Assembly (NCBI RefSeq): GCF_020080045.1
Contig: NZ_CP083452.1
Location: forward strand, 129,001 to 193,000
DNA from: Comamonas odontotermitis
GTDB taxonomy: Bacteria > Pseudomonadota > Gammaproteobacteria > Burkholderiales > Burkholderiaceae_C
Direction of reading: 5' to 3'
Length of the DNA: 64,000 nucleotides
In this document: in pieces, positions 51,611 to 61,206 of the stretch
Layout: the number at the start of each line of letters is the position of its first letter
How positions within the stretch are numbered: position 1 is the stretch's first letter
Made by a program: the position numbers and the translations under genes
The notes under the pieces: model-generated
What the model was told of the DNA's origin: nothing
The model's database searches: none
The model's input: the letters and a program-made list of their open reading frames with translations, nothing else

Positions 51611-53800
51611 ATGACACCATCGCCGAGGTCTATCTTGAAAACCAAACTCCTGAGCGCGCGCAAGGCGCGTCGTCTGCATGGCGTGGCTGCCGCCATGCTT
51701 GCCATCTCTCCTGCCGCATGGGCGCAATCCGCACCCCTGGCCTCCTCTTCTGCGCAAAATGTGCCGGAGTCCACCTTGAGCGAAGTCAAGGTGCAGGCCG
51801 CGCAAGACAAGAGTCAGCTGCCGCGCCTTGCGCCCGGTGGCCAGGTGGGCAAGGCTGCAGGCCTGGGCCTGCTGGGCAATGTCGACACCATCGATGCGCC
51901 CTTCAACATCACCGCCTACAGCAGCGAACTGATGCAGGACCAAAATGTATCCACCGTGGCCGCCGTGCTGGAGAACGACCCGTCGGTGCGCTTTACCACC
52001 AACACCGGTCACATCAACGAGAACTACCTGATCCGCGGCTTTGACATCAATGCCAGCGAGGTGGCCATGAATGGCCTCTATGGCATTGCGCCGGACAGCA
52101 ACATCCCTACGGAGTTCATTGAACGCGTCGAGCTGCTCAAGGGGCCGGGCGCATTGCTGAGTGGCATGTCTCCGGCAGGCGGCGTGGGCGGCGTGGTCAA
52201 CATCGTCACCAAGCGGCCCACTGCCCAGCCGCTCACACGGGTGACAACCTCCTTCACTTCGGGCTCGCAATGGCAGGCGCATGCCGATGTGTCGCGCCGC
52301 TTCGGGCCCGAAAACCGCCTGGGCATCCGCTTCAACGGCCTGCTGGGCAATGGCGAGACCTCGGTGGACGACCAGAAACGCCGCCGCAACCTGGGCGCGC
52401 TGGCGCTCGATTACCAGGGCGACCGCTTCAGCCTGGGGCTGGACGCCTACCGCTACCGCGCACACATGAACAATGGCAGCCCGGTGATGGTGAGCTTTGC
52501 CAAGATGGACCACCTGATCGCCGCACCCGATGGCCGCAACAACCTGTTCCGGGGCGTCAATTCGGTGGTCGAGAACGAAGGCGTGGTGCTGCGTGGCAGC
52601 GTTGACCTGAATGACCGCTGGCAGTTGTACGGCAGCGCGGGCCGCGCGCTGCACCACTACGAAGGCCAGCCCACGGGCACGCGCGTGGTGCTCAATGCGG
52701 TGGGCGATGGCTCGGCCATCGGCCAGACCTACAACCTCGAAGGCTTCACCAACACCACTGCCTGGGAGACCGGCGTGCGAGGCAGCTTCGAGACCGGGGC
52801 GGTCAAGCACCAGGTGGTGGTGGCCTACAACTTCATGAACCAGAAAAGCGGCCGTGCACTGCCGATCACTGTCAGCCCCAACTACACCACCAACATCTAC
52901 GATCCGGTCGACCCCATCCTGGCACCGGCGCGCCAGGGCATGCGGCGCGAGAACGACAACGACATCAGCAGCCTGGCGCTGGCCGATACGCTTTCGTTCG
53001 CGCAGGACAAGGTGCTGCTGACGCTGGGCCTGCGCCACCAGCGCGTGCACCAGAAGATGAAGGGCTACGACGAATCAGCCGTGACACCCGCTGTGGGCCT
53101 CGTCGTCAAGCCGTGGGGAGACGACGTATCGCTGTACGCCAACTACATCCAGGGCCTGAGCCCAGGCGTGGAAGTGGGCTCCACCTACGCCAACGCGGGC
53201 GAGGTATTTCCGCCCTACAAGACCAAGCAGATGGAGATGGGCGTGAAGTGGCGTGCTGGTGCGTTCACCAATACGCTGGCGCTGTTCCAGATCGAAAAAC
53301 CATCGACCGTGATCGACAGCGCAACCAACACGCTGCAGCTGGGCGGCGAGCAGCGCAACCGGGGCGTGGAATGGAACACCTCGGGCGAGGCGCTGCGTGG
53401 CTTGCGTGTGCTGGGCGGCATCGCCTACCTGCAGCCTCGGCTGACGGGCACGCAAGGTGGCAAGAACGACGGCAACGATGCCTTTGGCGCGGCGCGCTGG
53501 ACGGCCAACCTGGGTGGCGACTGGGACATTCCGGGCCTGCCCGGCGCCGCGCTGAGCGGCCGCGTGGTGCACACCGGCAAGCAGTGGGTCAACGCCGCCA
53601 ACACCTTGCGCGCCCCAAGCTGGACGCGGGTGGACCTGGGCGCGCGCTATGCCACCACGGTTGCAGGCAAGAAAACCGTGTTCCGCGCCAATGTGGACAA
53701 CGCCTTTGACCGCAAGTACTGGGCGGGCGCCTTTGCCGACAACTTCCTGACCGTGGGCGCACCGCGCACCTACCGTGTCAGCGCCTCTGTGGATTTTTAA
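51611..53800 (+). CDS. TonB-dependent siderophore receptor
   Basis: 729 residues, outer membrane. A signal peptide (HGVAAAMLAISPAAWAQ) is followed by a plug domain (VDTIDAPFNITAYSSELMQDQNVSTVAAVLENDPSVRF, NYLIRGFDINASEVAMNGLYG, VELLKGPGALLSGMSPAGGVGGVVNIVTKRP) and a 22-strand barrel ending VSASVDF with the terminal aromatic residue. ESTLSEVKVQA near residue 55 may be the TonB box. The siderophore is not predictable. A Fur box lies about 210 bases upstream; the Fes-like esterase gene begins two bases after the stop. Confidence 0.94.
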   Translation: MTPSPRSILKTKLLSARKARRLHGVAAAMLAISPAAWAQSAPLASSSAQNVPESTLSEVKVQAAQDKSQLPRLAPGGQVGKAAGLGLLGNVDTIDAPFNITAYSSELMQDQNVSTVAAVLENDPSVRFTTNTGHINENYLIRGFDINASEVAMNGLYGIAPDSNIPTEFIERVELLKGPGALLSGMSPAGGVGGVVNIVTKRPTAQPLTRVTTSFTSGSQWQAHADVSRRFGPENRLGIRFNGLLGNGETSVDDQKRRRNLGALALDYQGDRFSLGLDAYRYRAHMNNGSPVMVSFAKMDHLIAAPDGRNNLFRGVNSVVENEGVVLRGSVDLNDRWQLYGSAGRALHHYEGQPTGTRVVLNAVGDGSAIGQTYNLEGFTNTTAWETGVRGSFETGAVKHQVVVAYNFMNQKSGRALPITVSPNYTTNIYDPVDPILAPARQGMRRENDNDISSLALADTLSFAQDKVLLTLGLRHQRVHQKMKGYDESAVTPAVGLVVKPWGDDVSLYANYIQGLSPGVEVGSTYANAGEVFPPYKTKQMEMGVKWRAGAFTNTLALFQIEKPSTVIDSATNTLQLGGEQRNRGVEWNTSGEALRGLRVLGGIAYLQPRLTGTQGGKNDGNDAFGAARWTANLGGDWDIPGLPGAALSGRVVHTGKQWVNAANTLRAPSWTRVDLGARYATTVAGKKTVFRANVDNAFDRKYWAGAFADNFLTVGAPRTYRVSASVDF

Positions 53801-53802
53801 GA

Positions 53803-55638
53803 ATGATAGCTACGAGCGCTTTACTGATGTGCGCCGACACCTTGTCTTATCCGAAGTCATGGCGCAAATCCGCGTGCCGCATCGCCGCCGTACTGGCTGC
53901 TGCCAACCTGCTGGCGGCTTGCACTCCGAGCCACCGCATGAATACTGAAACCGCACCATCGACCACCCAGGCCTCTGCGTCCTTTTCCGTATTGGCAGTC
54001 GGCACGGCCGTGCAAGGAAGGCTTGCACCGGGCACGCAGCAGCGCTGGCAGCTCGACACCCGCGCGCTGCCCGCAGGCAGCGTGGTGCGCGGCGAGATCG
54101 ATGCCACCGGTCTGCAGCTGGATGTGCAGGATGCGCAGGGCCGCCACGTGCGGCGCCTGCTGGGCAAGGATGCCAGGGGCGAGGGCTTTACCTGGCAGGT
54201 ACAGGCGGGCGAGCAATTGGTGCTGCATGCCAGCGATGCCGCGCATGTGGAGTATGTTGCTTCGAAAAAGATAGCTGATGACGCTCTGCCTGTGGGTGAA
54301 ACGCCAAGAATCGGCCAATACCGCCTGCTGCTGGAGCAGGCCTGGCAGCCTGCCGCAGACCAGCAGGTGAAACTGCCTGAGAGCCCGTTGCGAAGCCCAC
54401 GTCTGCAGGCGCTGGCCCAGCAGTTACAGTCTGGAGGCAATACCGATGCCTTCTGGCGCGAAGTGGCGCAACAGGGCGCGCCGTTGGTCGAGCCATGGGG
54501 CGAGCGCGAGCGCCTTGTCACCTTTGTGTGGCGCGGCGCGCAGCACAGTGTGCGGCTGTTCGGGTCGCCCAGCGGCAACCATGAGTCACTCCAGCGCATG
54601 GGCGCGTCCGACGTGTGGTGGGCCAGCTTTGTGATGCCCAGCGATGTGCGGCTGAGCTACGGCTTTGCGCCCGATGTACCCAATATCGATGCCCCGGCGC
54701 TGGAGCAGCGGCGCAGCATTCTCGCCACCTTGCAGCGCGACCCCTTCAATGCCCGCACCTGGGGCGCAGGAGCAGACGGCGCGCCGCCAGTGGATCGCTA
54801 CCAGGGCCGCTCCGTGCTGCAACTGGCCGATGCGCCGGCCCAGCCGTGGGGCCAGAAGCGCGCAGGCGTGCCGCGCGGCGATCTGCAGCGCCACTGGTTT
54901 ACCTCGCAAGCCCTGGGCAACGGGCGCGATGTATGGATCTACCGCCCGAAGGGCTGGTCGCAGGCGCCAGCGGCGCAGCGCAGCGTGCTGGTGCTGTTTG
55001 ACGCGCACGCCTACCTGTACGACGTGCCCACGCCGCAGATCGTGGACAACCTGGTTGCCGACCAACTGGTCCCCAGCACCGCCGTGGTACTGGTAGCCAA
55101 TGCCAGCAGCGCGCTGCGCGGCAAGGAACTGCCGCCCAACCCTGACTTTGCCCGCATGATGGGCGAGGAGCTGATGCCCTGGCTTGTTGCGCAAGGCATC
55201 GAGGTGCCTGCGGCGCGCACGGTGCTGGCCGGGTCCAGCTATGGCGGCCTGGCCTCCGGCTATGTGGCGCTGCAATACCCCGGGCGCTTTGGCAAGGTGT
55301 TGAGCCTGTCGGGCTCGTACTGGTGGGCCCCCCAGGGCGAAGCGCCCAATGCACTGGCCCGTTGGTGGGAGGCCGCGCCCCGCCTGCCGGTGGCGTTCTA
55401 CTTTGACGCGGGCCGGTATGAAAGCGCACGCGGCGGCCAGGCGGGCATTCTGGAGACCAGCCGCACCCTGGGCGATGTGCTGCGCGCCAAAGGCTACCGC
55501 GTGACGCAGGTAGAGCACAGCACGGGTCACGACTATGTGCACTGGCAGGGCTCGCTTGCCTGCGGACTGGTGGCGCTGTTGCAGCCTGCCAGCTGGAGCC
55601 GGGCGCAGGGGGCATGTGCGTCTGCAGGCGCACACTGA
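53803..55638 (+). CDS. Enterochelin-esterase (Fes)-like siderophore hydrolase, predicted lipoprotein
   Basis: 611 residues. The N-terminal hydrophobic stretch ends in a lipobox (NLLAACTPS). A Fes-type N-terminal domain (WWASFVMPSDVRLSYGF...DPFNARTW) is followed by an alpha/beta hydrolase: RDVWIYRPKGW, LFDAHAYLYDVPTPQIVDNLV, nucleophile Ser in LAGSSYGGLASGYVALQYPG, and His in EHSTGHDYVHW. It would cleave an ester siderophore to release iron. The first ATG lies in a family-A repeat (ATGATAGCTACGAGCGCTTTA); ATG at 53827 is an alternative. A second repeat-like piece (AAAAAGATAGCTGATGACGC) occurs in frame near residue 155. It is translated with the receptor. Confidence 0.9.
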   Translation: MIATSALLMCADTLSYPKSWRKSACRIAAVLAAANLLAACTPSHRMNTETAPSTTQASASFSVLAVGTAVQGRLAPGTQQRWQLDTRALPAGSVVRGEIDATGLQLDVQDAQGRHVRRLLGKDARGEGFTWQVQAGEQLVLHASDAAHVEYVASKKIADDALPVGETPRIGQYRLLLEQAWQPAADQQVKLPESPLRSPRLQALAQQLQSGGNTDAFWREVAQQGAPLVEPWGERERLVTFVWRGAQHSVRLFGSPSGNHESLQRMGASDVWWASFVMPSDVRLSYGFAPDVPNIDAPALEQRRSILATLQRDPFNARTWGAGADGAPPVDRYQGRSVLQLADAPAQPWGQKRAGVPRGDLQRHWFTSQALGNGRDVWIYRPKGWSQAPAAQRSVLVLFDAHAYLYDVPTPQIVDNLVADQLVPSTAVVLVANASSALRGKELPPNPDFARMMGEELMPWLVAQGIEVPAARTVLAGSSYGGLASGYVALQYPGRFGKVLSLSGSYWWAPQGEAPNALARWWEAAPRLPVAFYFDAGRYESARGGQAGILETSRTLGDVLRAKGYRVTQVEHSTGHDYVHWQGSLACGLVALLQPASWSRAQGACASAGAH

Positions 55639-55703
55639 GCATTGCGTTTATCCCGACCGCCCTGTACCTTGTATCAGACTGGCAAGTGCGCACAAAGTGC
55701 ACA

Positions 55704-56408
55704 ATGCGGCCCATGCAATTGACAACCGAAGCCTTTCACAACCACCAGGTCGCCCCGGGCTGGCAGCCCGTGGTGGACGCCTTCTTTGCAAGCCCCAAGG
55801 GCCAGCAGCTCACGCAGTTTGTGCAGCAGCGCCTGGATGCGGGCGCGGTGATTTTCCCGCCGCAACCGTTGCGAGCGCTTGAACTGACGCCGCCCGAGGA
55901 GGTGCGCGTGGTCATTCTGGGGCAGGATCCGTACCATGGCCGGGGGCAGGCCGAGGGGCTGGCCTTTTCGGTGGCGCCCGGCGTGCGCATGCCGCCGTCG
56001 CTGCAGAACATCTTCAAGGAAATGCAGCGCGACCTGGGCGTGCCGTTTCCGCCATTTCCCGAGCCCGGCGGCAGCCTGGTCAAGTGGGCGACGCATGGGG
56101 TGCTGCTGCTCAACACCTGTCTCACGGTGGAAGAAGGTCAGGCTGCCAGCCACAGTGGCAAAGGCTGGGAGCAACTGACCGATGCCGTCATCCAGCAGGT
56201 GGCAGAGGGCGACAGGCCAGTGGTCTTCATGCTGTGGGGCAGCCATGCGCAGAGCAAACGCGCCTTCATTCCGCAAGACCGGGGCCATCTGGTACTGACC
56301 AGCAACCACCCGTCTCCGCTGTCCGCGCTGCGGCCGCCGGTGCCATTTATCGGCAACGGCCACTTTGGCAAGGCCAAGGCGTTTCGCGAGGCGCAGCAGG
56401 CCGGTTAG
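55704..56408 (+). CDS. ung: Uracil-DNA glycosylase, family 1
   Basis: 234 residues. It removes uracil from DNA. The catalytic water-activating motif is VVILGQDPYHGRGQAEGLAFSV, followed by PPSLQNIFKEMQRDLG, GVLLLNTCLTVEEGQAASHSGKGWEQLTD, and HPSPLSA with the catalytic His. It is standard in length. Two ATGs three codons apart (MRPMQL) are both possible starts. It stands apart from the iron genes upstream, with 65 bases between. Confidence 0.96.
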   Translation: MRPMQLTTEAFHNHQVAPGWQPVVDAFFASPKGQQLTQFVQQRLDAGAVIFPPQPLRALELTPPEEVRVVILGQDPYHGRGQAEGLAFSVAPGVRMPPSLQNIFKEMQRDLGVPFPPFPEPGGSLVKWATHGVLLLNTCLTVEEGQAASHSGKGWEQLTDAVIQQVAEGDRPVVFMLWGSHAQSKRAFIPQDRGHLVLTSNHPSPLSALRPPVPFIGNGHFGKAKAFREAQQAG

Positions 56409-56488
56409 TTTTGCAAAATTCCGAAGAAATTGGCTGATTGCGTATGTTGGATAGGTGCCAGTAGCTAATAAAAAAGGAGCGTCTGGCG

Positions 56489-57403
56489 TCAAGGCGCCAG
56501 TTGCGCCACCAGCAACTCCAGAAACGCCTTGGCCGCCACCGGCAGCTGGCGTCCGGCCAGCGTCTGCACTTCGATGTCGCGCAAATCCATGCCCGCATCG
56601 GAAAGCGGTCTGGCGACCAACAGGCCCGCTTCCAGCATGTGCCGCGCGCCCACCTCGCTCGATACGGTGACGCCGCCGCTGTGCAGCACAAAGTTCAGCA
56701 AGGTCTTGGCGTGGTTGGTGGTGAGCACGGCATCGAGCTGCAGGCCCTGGCGGCTGCAGGCGAGGTCGATCATCTGGCGGATGGTGGTTTCGGCTGGAGG
56801 CAGCGCCAGTGGATGGCGGGCCAGATCGGCCAGTGTGAGCGTGGCTTCCCGGGCCAGTGCATGGTCGGGCCGCAGCACAGCCAGCACGGGGGCGCTCTGG
56901 CGGTAGACCACGGCAATGTTCTGCACCGGCGACATGCTGAAACGCAGGCCGATGTCGGCATCGCCCGCCAGCACCCGGGCCGAGACCTGCAAGGTCGGCA
57001 CCATGGTCACCTCAAATCGCACGCCGGGATGCTGGCGTTGGAAGGCGGCACAGGCCTGCGGCACCAGCTCGTTGGCAAAGGCGTCGGAGGTGGCTATGCG
57101 CACCGTGCCCGCGCGCAGGCTGTCGAGCGCGTTGATGGCATCAATGGCCTGCTCTGCGTCGAGGCTGATGCGGCGCGCCAGTTGCGCCACGATGAGCCCG
57201 GCCTCCGTGGGTACCATGCCACGCGCATGGCGCTCGAACAGGGGCGTACCCAGCTGCGCCTCCAGCCCGCTGATCTGGCGGCTGATGGCCGAGCTGGCGA
57301 CATGCAGGTTGGCTGAAGCTGCACTGACCGTGCCGCACTGCACCACCTCAAAAAAATAGCGCAGGGCGGTGTCTTGCAGGTGCGAAGGATGGCGCGTGGG
57401 CAT
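56489..57403 (-). CDS. LysR-family transcriptional regulator
   Basis: 304 residues. The N-terminal winged helix is LRYFFEVVQCGTVSAASANLHVASSAISRQISGLEAQLGTPLFERHARGMVPTEAG; the effector-binding domain runs from about residue 90 (VRIATSDAFANELVPQACAAFQRQHPGVRFEV). The ATG chosen (MPTRHP) keeps the DNA-binding palindromes outside the gene; an open frame runs 18 codons further up. It is divergent from a Bug binding protein and a gamma-glutamyltransferase-like gene, which are the likely targets. A weak hairpin plus TTTTTT follows its stop. Confidence 0.93.
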   Translation of the reverse strand: MPTRHPSHLQDTALRYFFEVVQCGTVSAASANLHVASSAISRQISGLEAQLGTPLFERHARGMVPTEAGLIVAQLARRISLDAEQAIDAINALDSLRAGTVRIATSDAFANELVPQACAAFQRQHPGVRFEVTMVPTLQVSARVLAGDADIGLRFSMSPVQNIAVVYRQSAPVLAVLRPDHALAREATLTLADLARHPLALPPAETTIRQMIDLACSRQGLQLDAVLTTNHAKTLLNFVLHSGGVTVSSEVGARHMLEAGLLVARPLSDAGMDLRDIEVQTLAGRQLPVAAKAFLELLVAQLAP

Positions 57404-57429
57404 GGCGGTGTTGCTGAAAATATGCTGAT

Positions 57430-57457
57430 TGCAATTATTGCATTGCCGAATCGGCAA
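57430..57457. promoter_or_regulatory. Two adjacent palindromes, candidate LysR operators
   Basis: TGCAATTATTGCA and TTGCCGAATCGGCAA, each a perfect odd-length palindrome, lie within 28 bases, 26 bases before the lysR-type start. Paired dyads in the divergent gap are the usual LysR layout. The remaining 300 bases up to the Bug gene contain a repeat-like TTTTACTATCAATGCCTTG near 57501 and no conserved coding frame. Confidence 0.6.
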
Positions 57458-57765
57458 ACACCCCTTGCCAAATCAGTGATGGCGCCTTGCAGCCGCTGCT
57501 TTTACTATCAATGCCTTGAATTGATTCAGAAGCACCACACCGCAGCGCACACAAACACCCAGGTAGGCGCGATGGCTGGCGTTAAGCACGCAGGGCCAAT
57601 GGCGGGGCAGGGCTTTTTGGTATCCGGTACTTGCGCGGTACGCCTTCAGCGCCCCGCAGTGCCTCGTCGTCAGCCACGCTTTTCCCGCTTTTCTGCTTTT
57701 TCAGCCTTCTCATGCCACGCACTACCACTCCATCTCTCTGCTCCTTCCATAGCCCTCAGCCGCAC

Positions 57766-58773
57766 ATGCAGCGCTCTCCATCGCGCCGGGGCGCAGTTGC
57801 CGCTTTGCTTAGTCTCATGGGTCTGGCCGCCTTCGCGGCGCTGCCGCAAGCTGCGCTGGCGCAAGGGGGTGGCTGGCCCGACCATGCCATCCGCGTGATC
57901 GTGCCCTTCCCGGCGAGCGGCGCCACCGATCTGGTGGCGCGCGTCGTGGCCCAGAAGGTAGCGCACGAGCTGGGCCAGTCGCTGGTGATCGACAACCGCC
58001 CGGGCGCAGGCGGCACCATTGGCACTGCAGAAGCGGCCAAGGCGCCCAACGATGGCTATACGCTGCTCTTTACCACCAGCAGCACGCATGCGATCTCTCC
58101 GCACCTGATGCCCAAGCTGGCCTACAAGGCAGACAAGGATTTCACCCCCATCGCCCATGTGGCTGATGCCGCCAGCGTGTTGCTGGTCACGCCGTCGCTG
58201 CCCGTCAAGAATGTGCAGGAGCTGATTGCCTACGCCAAGGCCAACCCTGGCAAGCTCAACTACGCCACCAGCGGCAACGGCACGATCGTGCACCTGAACA
58301 CCGCTGCCTTTGCGGCGCAGGCGGGCGTGCAACTGACGCATGTGCCTTACAAGGGCACGGCGCAGTCCATCAGCGATCTGGCCACCGGCCAGGTGCATAT
58401 GCTGTTTGACTCCATCCCCACGGGCATGCCGCACGTGGCCAGCGGTCGCCTGCGTGCGCTGGCGGTGACGAGCGAGCAGCGCACCAAGCTGGCGCCTGAC
58501 CTGCCCACGATTGCGGAATCCGGCCTGCCGGGCTATTCGTCCGTCACCTGGTTTGGCGTGTATGGCCCCGCAGGCATGAAGCCCGAGCTGGTGGCCAAGG
58601 TGAATGCCGCATTCAACAAGGCGATCCAGACGCCGGAGGTGGCCGCCAATCTGGCCAAGCTGGGCGCCGATGTGGCCAAGCCTGGCACGCCTGCGCAGTT
58701 TGCCGATATGGTGAAGGCTGACAGCGCGCGCTGGGCCAAGGTCATCAAGGACAACCACATTACTTTGGAATAA
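57766..58773 (+). CDS. Tripartite tricarboxylate transporter (Bug) periplasmic binding protein
   Basis: 335 residues from MQRSPSRRG. The signal peptide LLSLMGLAAFAALPQAALAQ is followed by WPDHAIRVIVPFPASGATDLVARVVAQKVA and VIDNRPGAGGTIGTAEAAKA, then GYSSVTWFGVYGPAGM; all are Bug motifs. A further in-frame ATG lies 18 codons upstream, and no clear ribosome-binding site was seen. It is followed 12 bases later by the gamma-glutamyltransferase-like gene and is divergent from the LysR gene, so it probably binds a substrate or precursor for that enzyme. Confidence 0.92.
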   Translation: MQRSPSRRGAVAALLSLMGLAAFAALPQAALAQGGGWPDHAIRVIVPFPASGATDLVARVVAQKVAHELGQSLVIDNRPGAGGTIGTAEAAKAPNDGYTLLFTTSSTHAISPHLMPKLAYKADKDFTPIAHVADAASVLLVTPSLPVKNVQELIAYAKANPGKLNYATSGNGTIVHLNTAAFAAQAGVQLTHVPYKGTAQSISDLATGQVHMLFDSIPTGMPHVASGRLRALAVTSEQRTKLAPDLPTIAESGLPGYSSVTWFGVYGPAGMKPELVAKVNAAFNKAIQTPEVAANLAKLGADVAKPGTPAQFADMVKADSARWAKVIKDNHITLE

Positions 58774-58785
58774 GAAGGCAAAGAC

Positions 58786-60387
58786 ATGACAACCATCCGT
58801 GATTGGGCGCTGCCCTATGCATCGCACCGCTCGTCGGTGCTGGGCCGCAATGTGGTCAGCACCTCGCAGCCGCTGGCGGCGCAAGCCGGCCTGCGCATGC
58901 TGCTGGCCGGTGGCAATGCGGTGGATGCCGCGCTGGCAGCCGCCATGGCCCTGACGGTGGTGGAGCCTACCGGCTGCGGCATTGGCAGCGATGGCTTTGC
59001 CATCGTATGGGACGGCAAGGAGCTGCATGGCCTGAACGCCTCGGGCCGCGCGCCCGCAGGCTGGACGCCCGGGTACTTCGACAAGCTGGGCGGCATTCCC
59101 GAGAAGGGCTGGAACGCCGTGACCGTGCCGGGCGCGGTGTCGGCCTGGGTCGAGCTGTCCCGCCGCTTCGGCAAGCTGCCCTTTGCGCAGGTGGCGCAAC
59201 CGGCCATCGATTACGCGCGCCATGGGTTTGCCGTCTCGCCCACCATCGCCAGGCTGTGGGAGCTGGGGCTGGCCAAGCTGGGCGATCAGCCCGGCTTCCA
59301 GGAATGCTTTGCTCCAGGCGGCAGCGCGCCCAAGGCGGGCGAGGTGTTCAAGAGCGAAGCCCATGCACAGACCCTGGAAGAGATTGCCGCCACCATGGGC
59401 GAATCCTTCTACCGGGGCGCGCTTGCCAAGAAGATGGCCGCGCACAGCCAGGCCAACGGCGGCGTGATGACCGTCGAAGACCTGGCCGCGCACCGCTGCG
59501 ACTGGGTGGGCACGGTCTCCCAGTCGTTTGGCGATTCGGTGATCCACGAAATTCCTCCCAACGGCCAGGGCATCGCCGCGCTGATGGCGCTGGGCATGCT
59601 CGATAGCCTGGACATCGGCAGCGACCCGCTGGACAGCGCGGAAACCGTGCACCTGCAGATCGAGGCGATGAAGTTGGCGCTGGCCGATCTGGCGCAATAC
59701 AACGCCGACATCGACCACATGCGCGTCAAGCCGCAGCAGGAGCTGCTGAACCCCGCCTATCTGGCCGAACGTGCGCAGCTGATCGACCGCAGCAAGGCCC
59801 GTGTGGCCAGCTATGGCGCACCCCGTCCCGGCGGCACGGTGTACCTGTGCGCGTGTGACGAGAGCGGCATGATGGTGTCCTTCATCCAGTCCAACTACAT
59901 GGGTTTTGGCTCGGGCGTGGTGGTGCCGGGCACTGGCATCAGCCTGCAGAACCGTGGCGCGGGCTTTACCACCGAGGCAGGGCACGCCAACCAGGTGGCG
60001 CCGGGCAAACGGCCTTCGCACACCATCATTCCTGCGTTTGCGATGAATGCCGACGGCACGCCGCAGATGGCCTTTGGCGTGATGGGCGGGCCGATGCAAT
60101 CGCAAGGCCATGTACAGATGGCGGTGCGCGTGCTGCGCTACGGCCAGAACCCGCAGGCTGCTGCCGACGCTCCGCGCTGGCGCGTGACCGGGGGCAACAA
60201 GGTCTCGGTCGAGCCCGGGTTTGATCCGCAGGTGGTGGAGGCGCTGCGTGCGCGCGGCCATGAGATCACGGTCGAAGAAGGCAATGGCGTGTTTGCCTTT
60301 GGCGGCGCGCAGCTGATTCTGCGAGAGGGCGGCCACTACATCGCGGGCTCCGACCCGCGCAAGGACGGGCAGGCGGTTGCCTACTGA
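58786..60387 (+). CDS. Gamma-glutamyltransferase family protein, no signal peptide
   Basis: 533 residues, an Ntn-hydrolase that normally self-cleaves. N-terminal SVLGRNVVSTSQPLAAQAGLRMLLAGGNAVDAALAAAMALTVVEPTGCGIGSDGFA is the family signature. The cleavage threonine is in PGGTVYLCACDESGMMVSFIQSN, where ordinary enzymes have GTTHxS. The C-terminal part includes FAMNADGTPQMAFGVMGGPMQSQGHVQ. No export signal is seen, so it is probably cytoplasmic. AAGAAGG precedes the ATG. Pairing with a Bug protein and LysR suggests catabolism of a gamma-glutamyl or amide compound (inference). Confidence 0.92.
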   Translation: MTTIRDWALPYASHRSSVLGRNVVSTSQPLAAQAGLRMLLAGGNAVDAALAAAMALTVVEPTGCGIGSDGFAIVWDGKELHGLNASGRAPAGWTPGYFDKLGGIPEKGWNAVTVPGAVSAWVELSRRFGKLPFAQVAQPAIDYARHGFAVSPTIARLWELGLAKLGDQPGFQECFAPGGSAPKAGEVFKSEAHAQTLEEIAATMGESFYRGALAKKMAAHSQANGGVMTVEDLAAHRCDWVGTVSQSFGDSVIHEIPPNGQGIAALMALGMLDSLDIGSDPLDSAETVHLQIEAMKLALADLAQYNADIDHMRVKPQQELLNPAYLAERAQLIDRSKARVASYGAPRPGGTVYLCACDESGMMVSFIQSNYMGFGSGVVVPGTGISLQNRGAGFTTEAGHANQVAPGKRPSHTIIPAFAMNADGTPQMAFGVMGGPMQSQGHVQMAVRVLRYGQNPQAAADAPRWRVTGGNKVSVEPGFDPQVVEALRARGHEITVEEGNGVFAFGGAQLILREGGHYIAGSDPRKDGQAVAY

Positions 60388-60573
60388 CCAGGAGAACACG
60401 CCCAGCCAGCGCCGCAGTGCCATTGCCTGCGGCGTTTTTTTGCCCCGGCAGCAGCCATATGTAGCGGGCAGGCCACGGCACAACCCCTGGCAGGGCAGGT
60501 CGCGGCATTGGACGACGCGCCGCCCGCGCAGGCCTTTGGATAATCGGATGGTTTTATCCACAAGGAGTGAACC

Positions 60574-61137
60574 ATGGCTACCAATCTTCCACTGTCTGAT
60601 TCATTGCGGCACACCGTCGGCCGCAGCTGGTGGGTGATCTTGCTGTTCGGCATCGTCTCTGCGCTGTTTGGGGTGATGGCGCTGGTCAACCCACTGTCGA
60701 TGGGCGCGAGCATGACCTGGGCCATCGGCATTCTGGCGGTGGCAGAAGGCGTAGTGGGTCTGATTGGCGCATTTGGCAAGAACGCCGGGGTTTCGCGCGG
60801 CTGGATGATTCTCTACGCGCTGATTTCGCTCGCCTTTGGCGTGATGGCGATCGCCAACCCGGTCTCGATGGCGGCCAGCATTGTCATGGTGATGGCGGTG
60901 TGGTTCATCGTCTCGGGCGTGATGCGCATCGTATTTGCCATCCGCGTGCGCGAGGAGATCGACAACGAGTGGATGCTGATTCTGGGCGGTGTGCTGGGCG
61001 TCATCCTGGGCGGCCTGATGCTGGCCGCGCCGCTGGCCGGTTTGATCGTCGGCGTGATCTGGATTGGCGTGGGGGCGCTGGTGTACGGCCTCTTGCAGAT
61101 TTTTGCAGCCTTCAAGGTGCGCAAGCTGGCGTCTTGA
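60574..61137 (+). CDS. HdeD-like membrane protein (DUF308)
   Basis: 187 residues with six membrane helices: WWVILLFGIVSALFGVMALVNP, WAIGILAVAEGVVGLIGAF, GWMILYALISLAFGVMAIANP, IVMVMAVWFIVSGVMRIVFAI, MLILGGVLGVILGGLMLAAP, IWIGVGALVYGLLQIF. The repeated 'G..m...P' pairs are typical of the HdeD family, linked to acid stress in E. coli. AAGGAG precedes the ATG. It is a single gene ending in an intrinsic terminator. The gap before it (186 bases) holds no recognised gene. Confidence 0.9.
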   Translation: MATNLPLSDSLRHTVGRSWWVILLFGIVSALFGVMALVNPLSMGASMTWAIGILAVAEGVVGLIGAFGKNAGVSRGWMILYALISLAFGVMAIANPVSMAASIVMVMAVWFIVSGVMRIVFAIRVREEIDNEWMLILGGVLGVILGGLMLAAPLAGLIVGVIWIGVGALVYGLLQIFAAFKVRKLAS

Positions 61138-61163
61138 TGCGCACTGCGCTGTGAACGTTTCTG

Positions 61164-61186
61164 GCCCCGCCTTGGCGGGGCTTTTT
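61164..61186 (+). terminator. Intrinsic terminator of the HdeD-like gene
   Basis: GCCCCGCC and GGCGGGGC pair perfectly around TT (the effective loop is larger), followed by TTTTTG, 26 bases after the stop. Confidence 0.9.
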
Positions 61187-61206
61187 GCTGGCCGCAATCA
61201 GGGGCC

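Noticed and set aside
57670..60561. A 963-codon open frame antisense to the Bug and gamma-glutamyltransferase-like genes
   Set aside because: It is a GC-driven shadow: low-complexity His/Arg/Gln-rich translation, no family motifs, fully overlapped by two clear genes.
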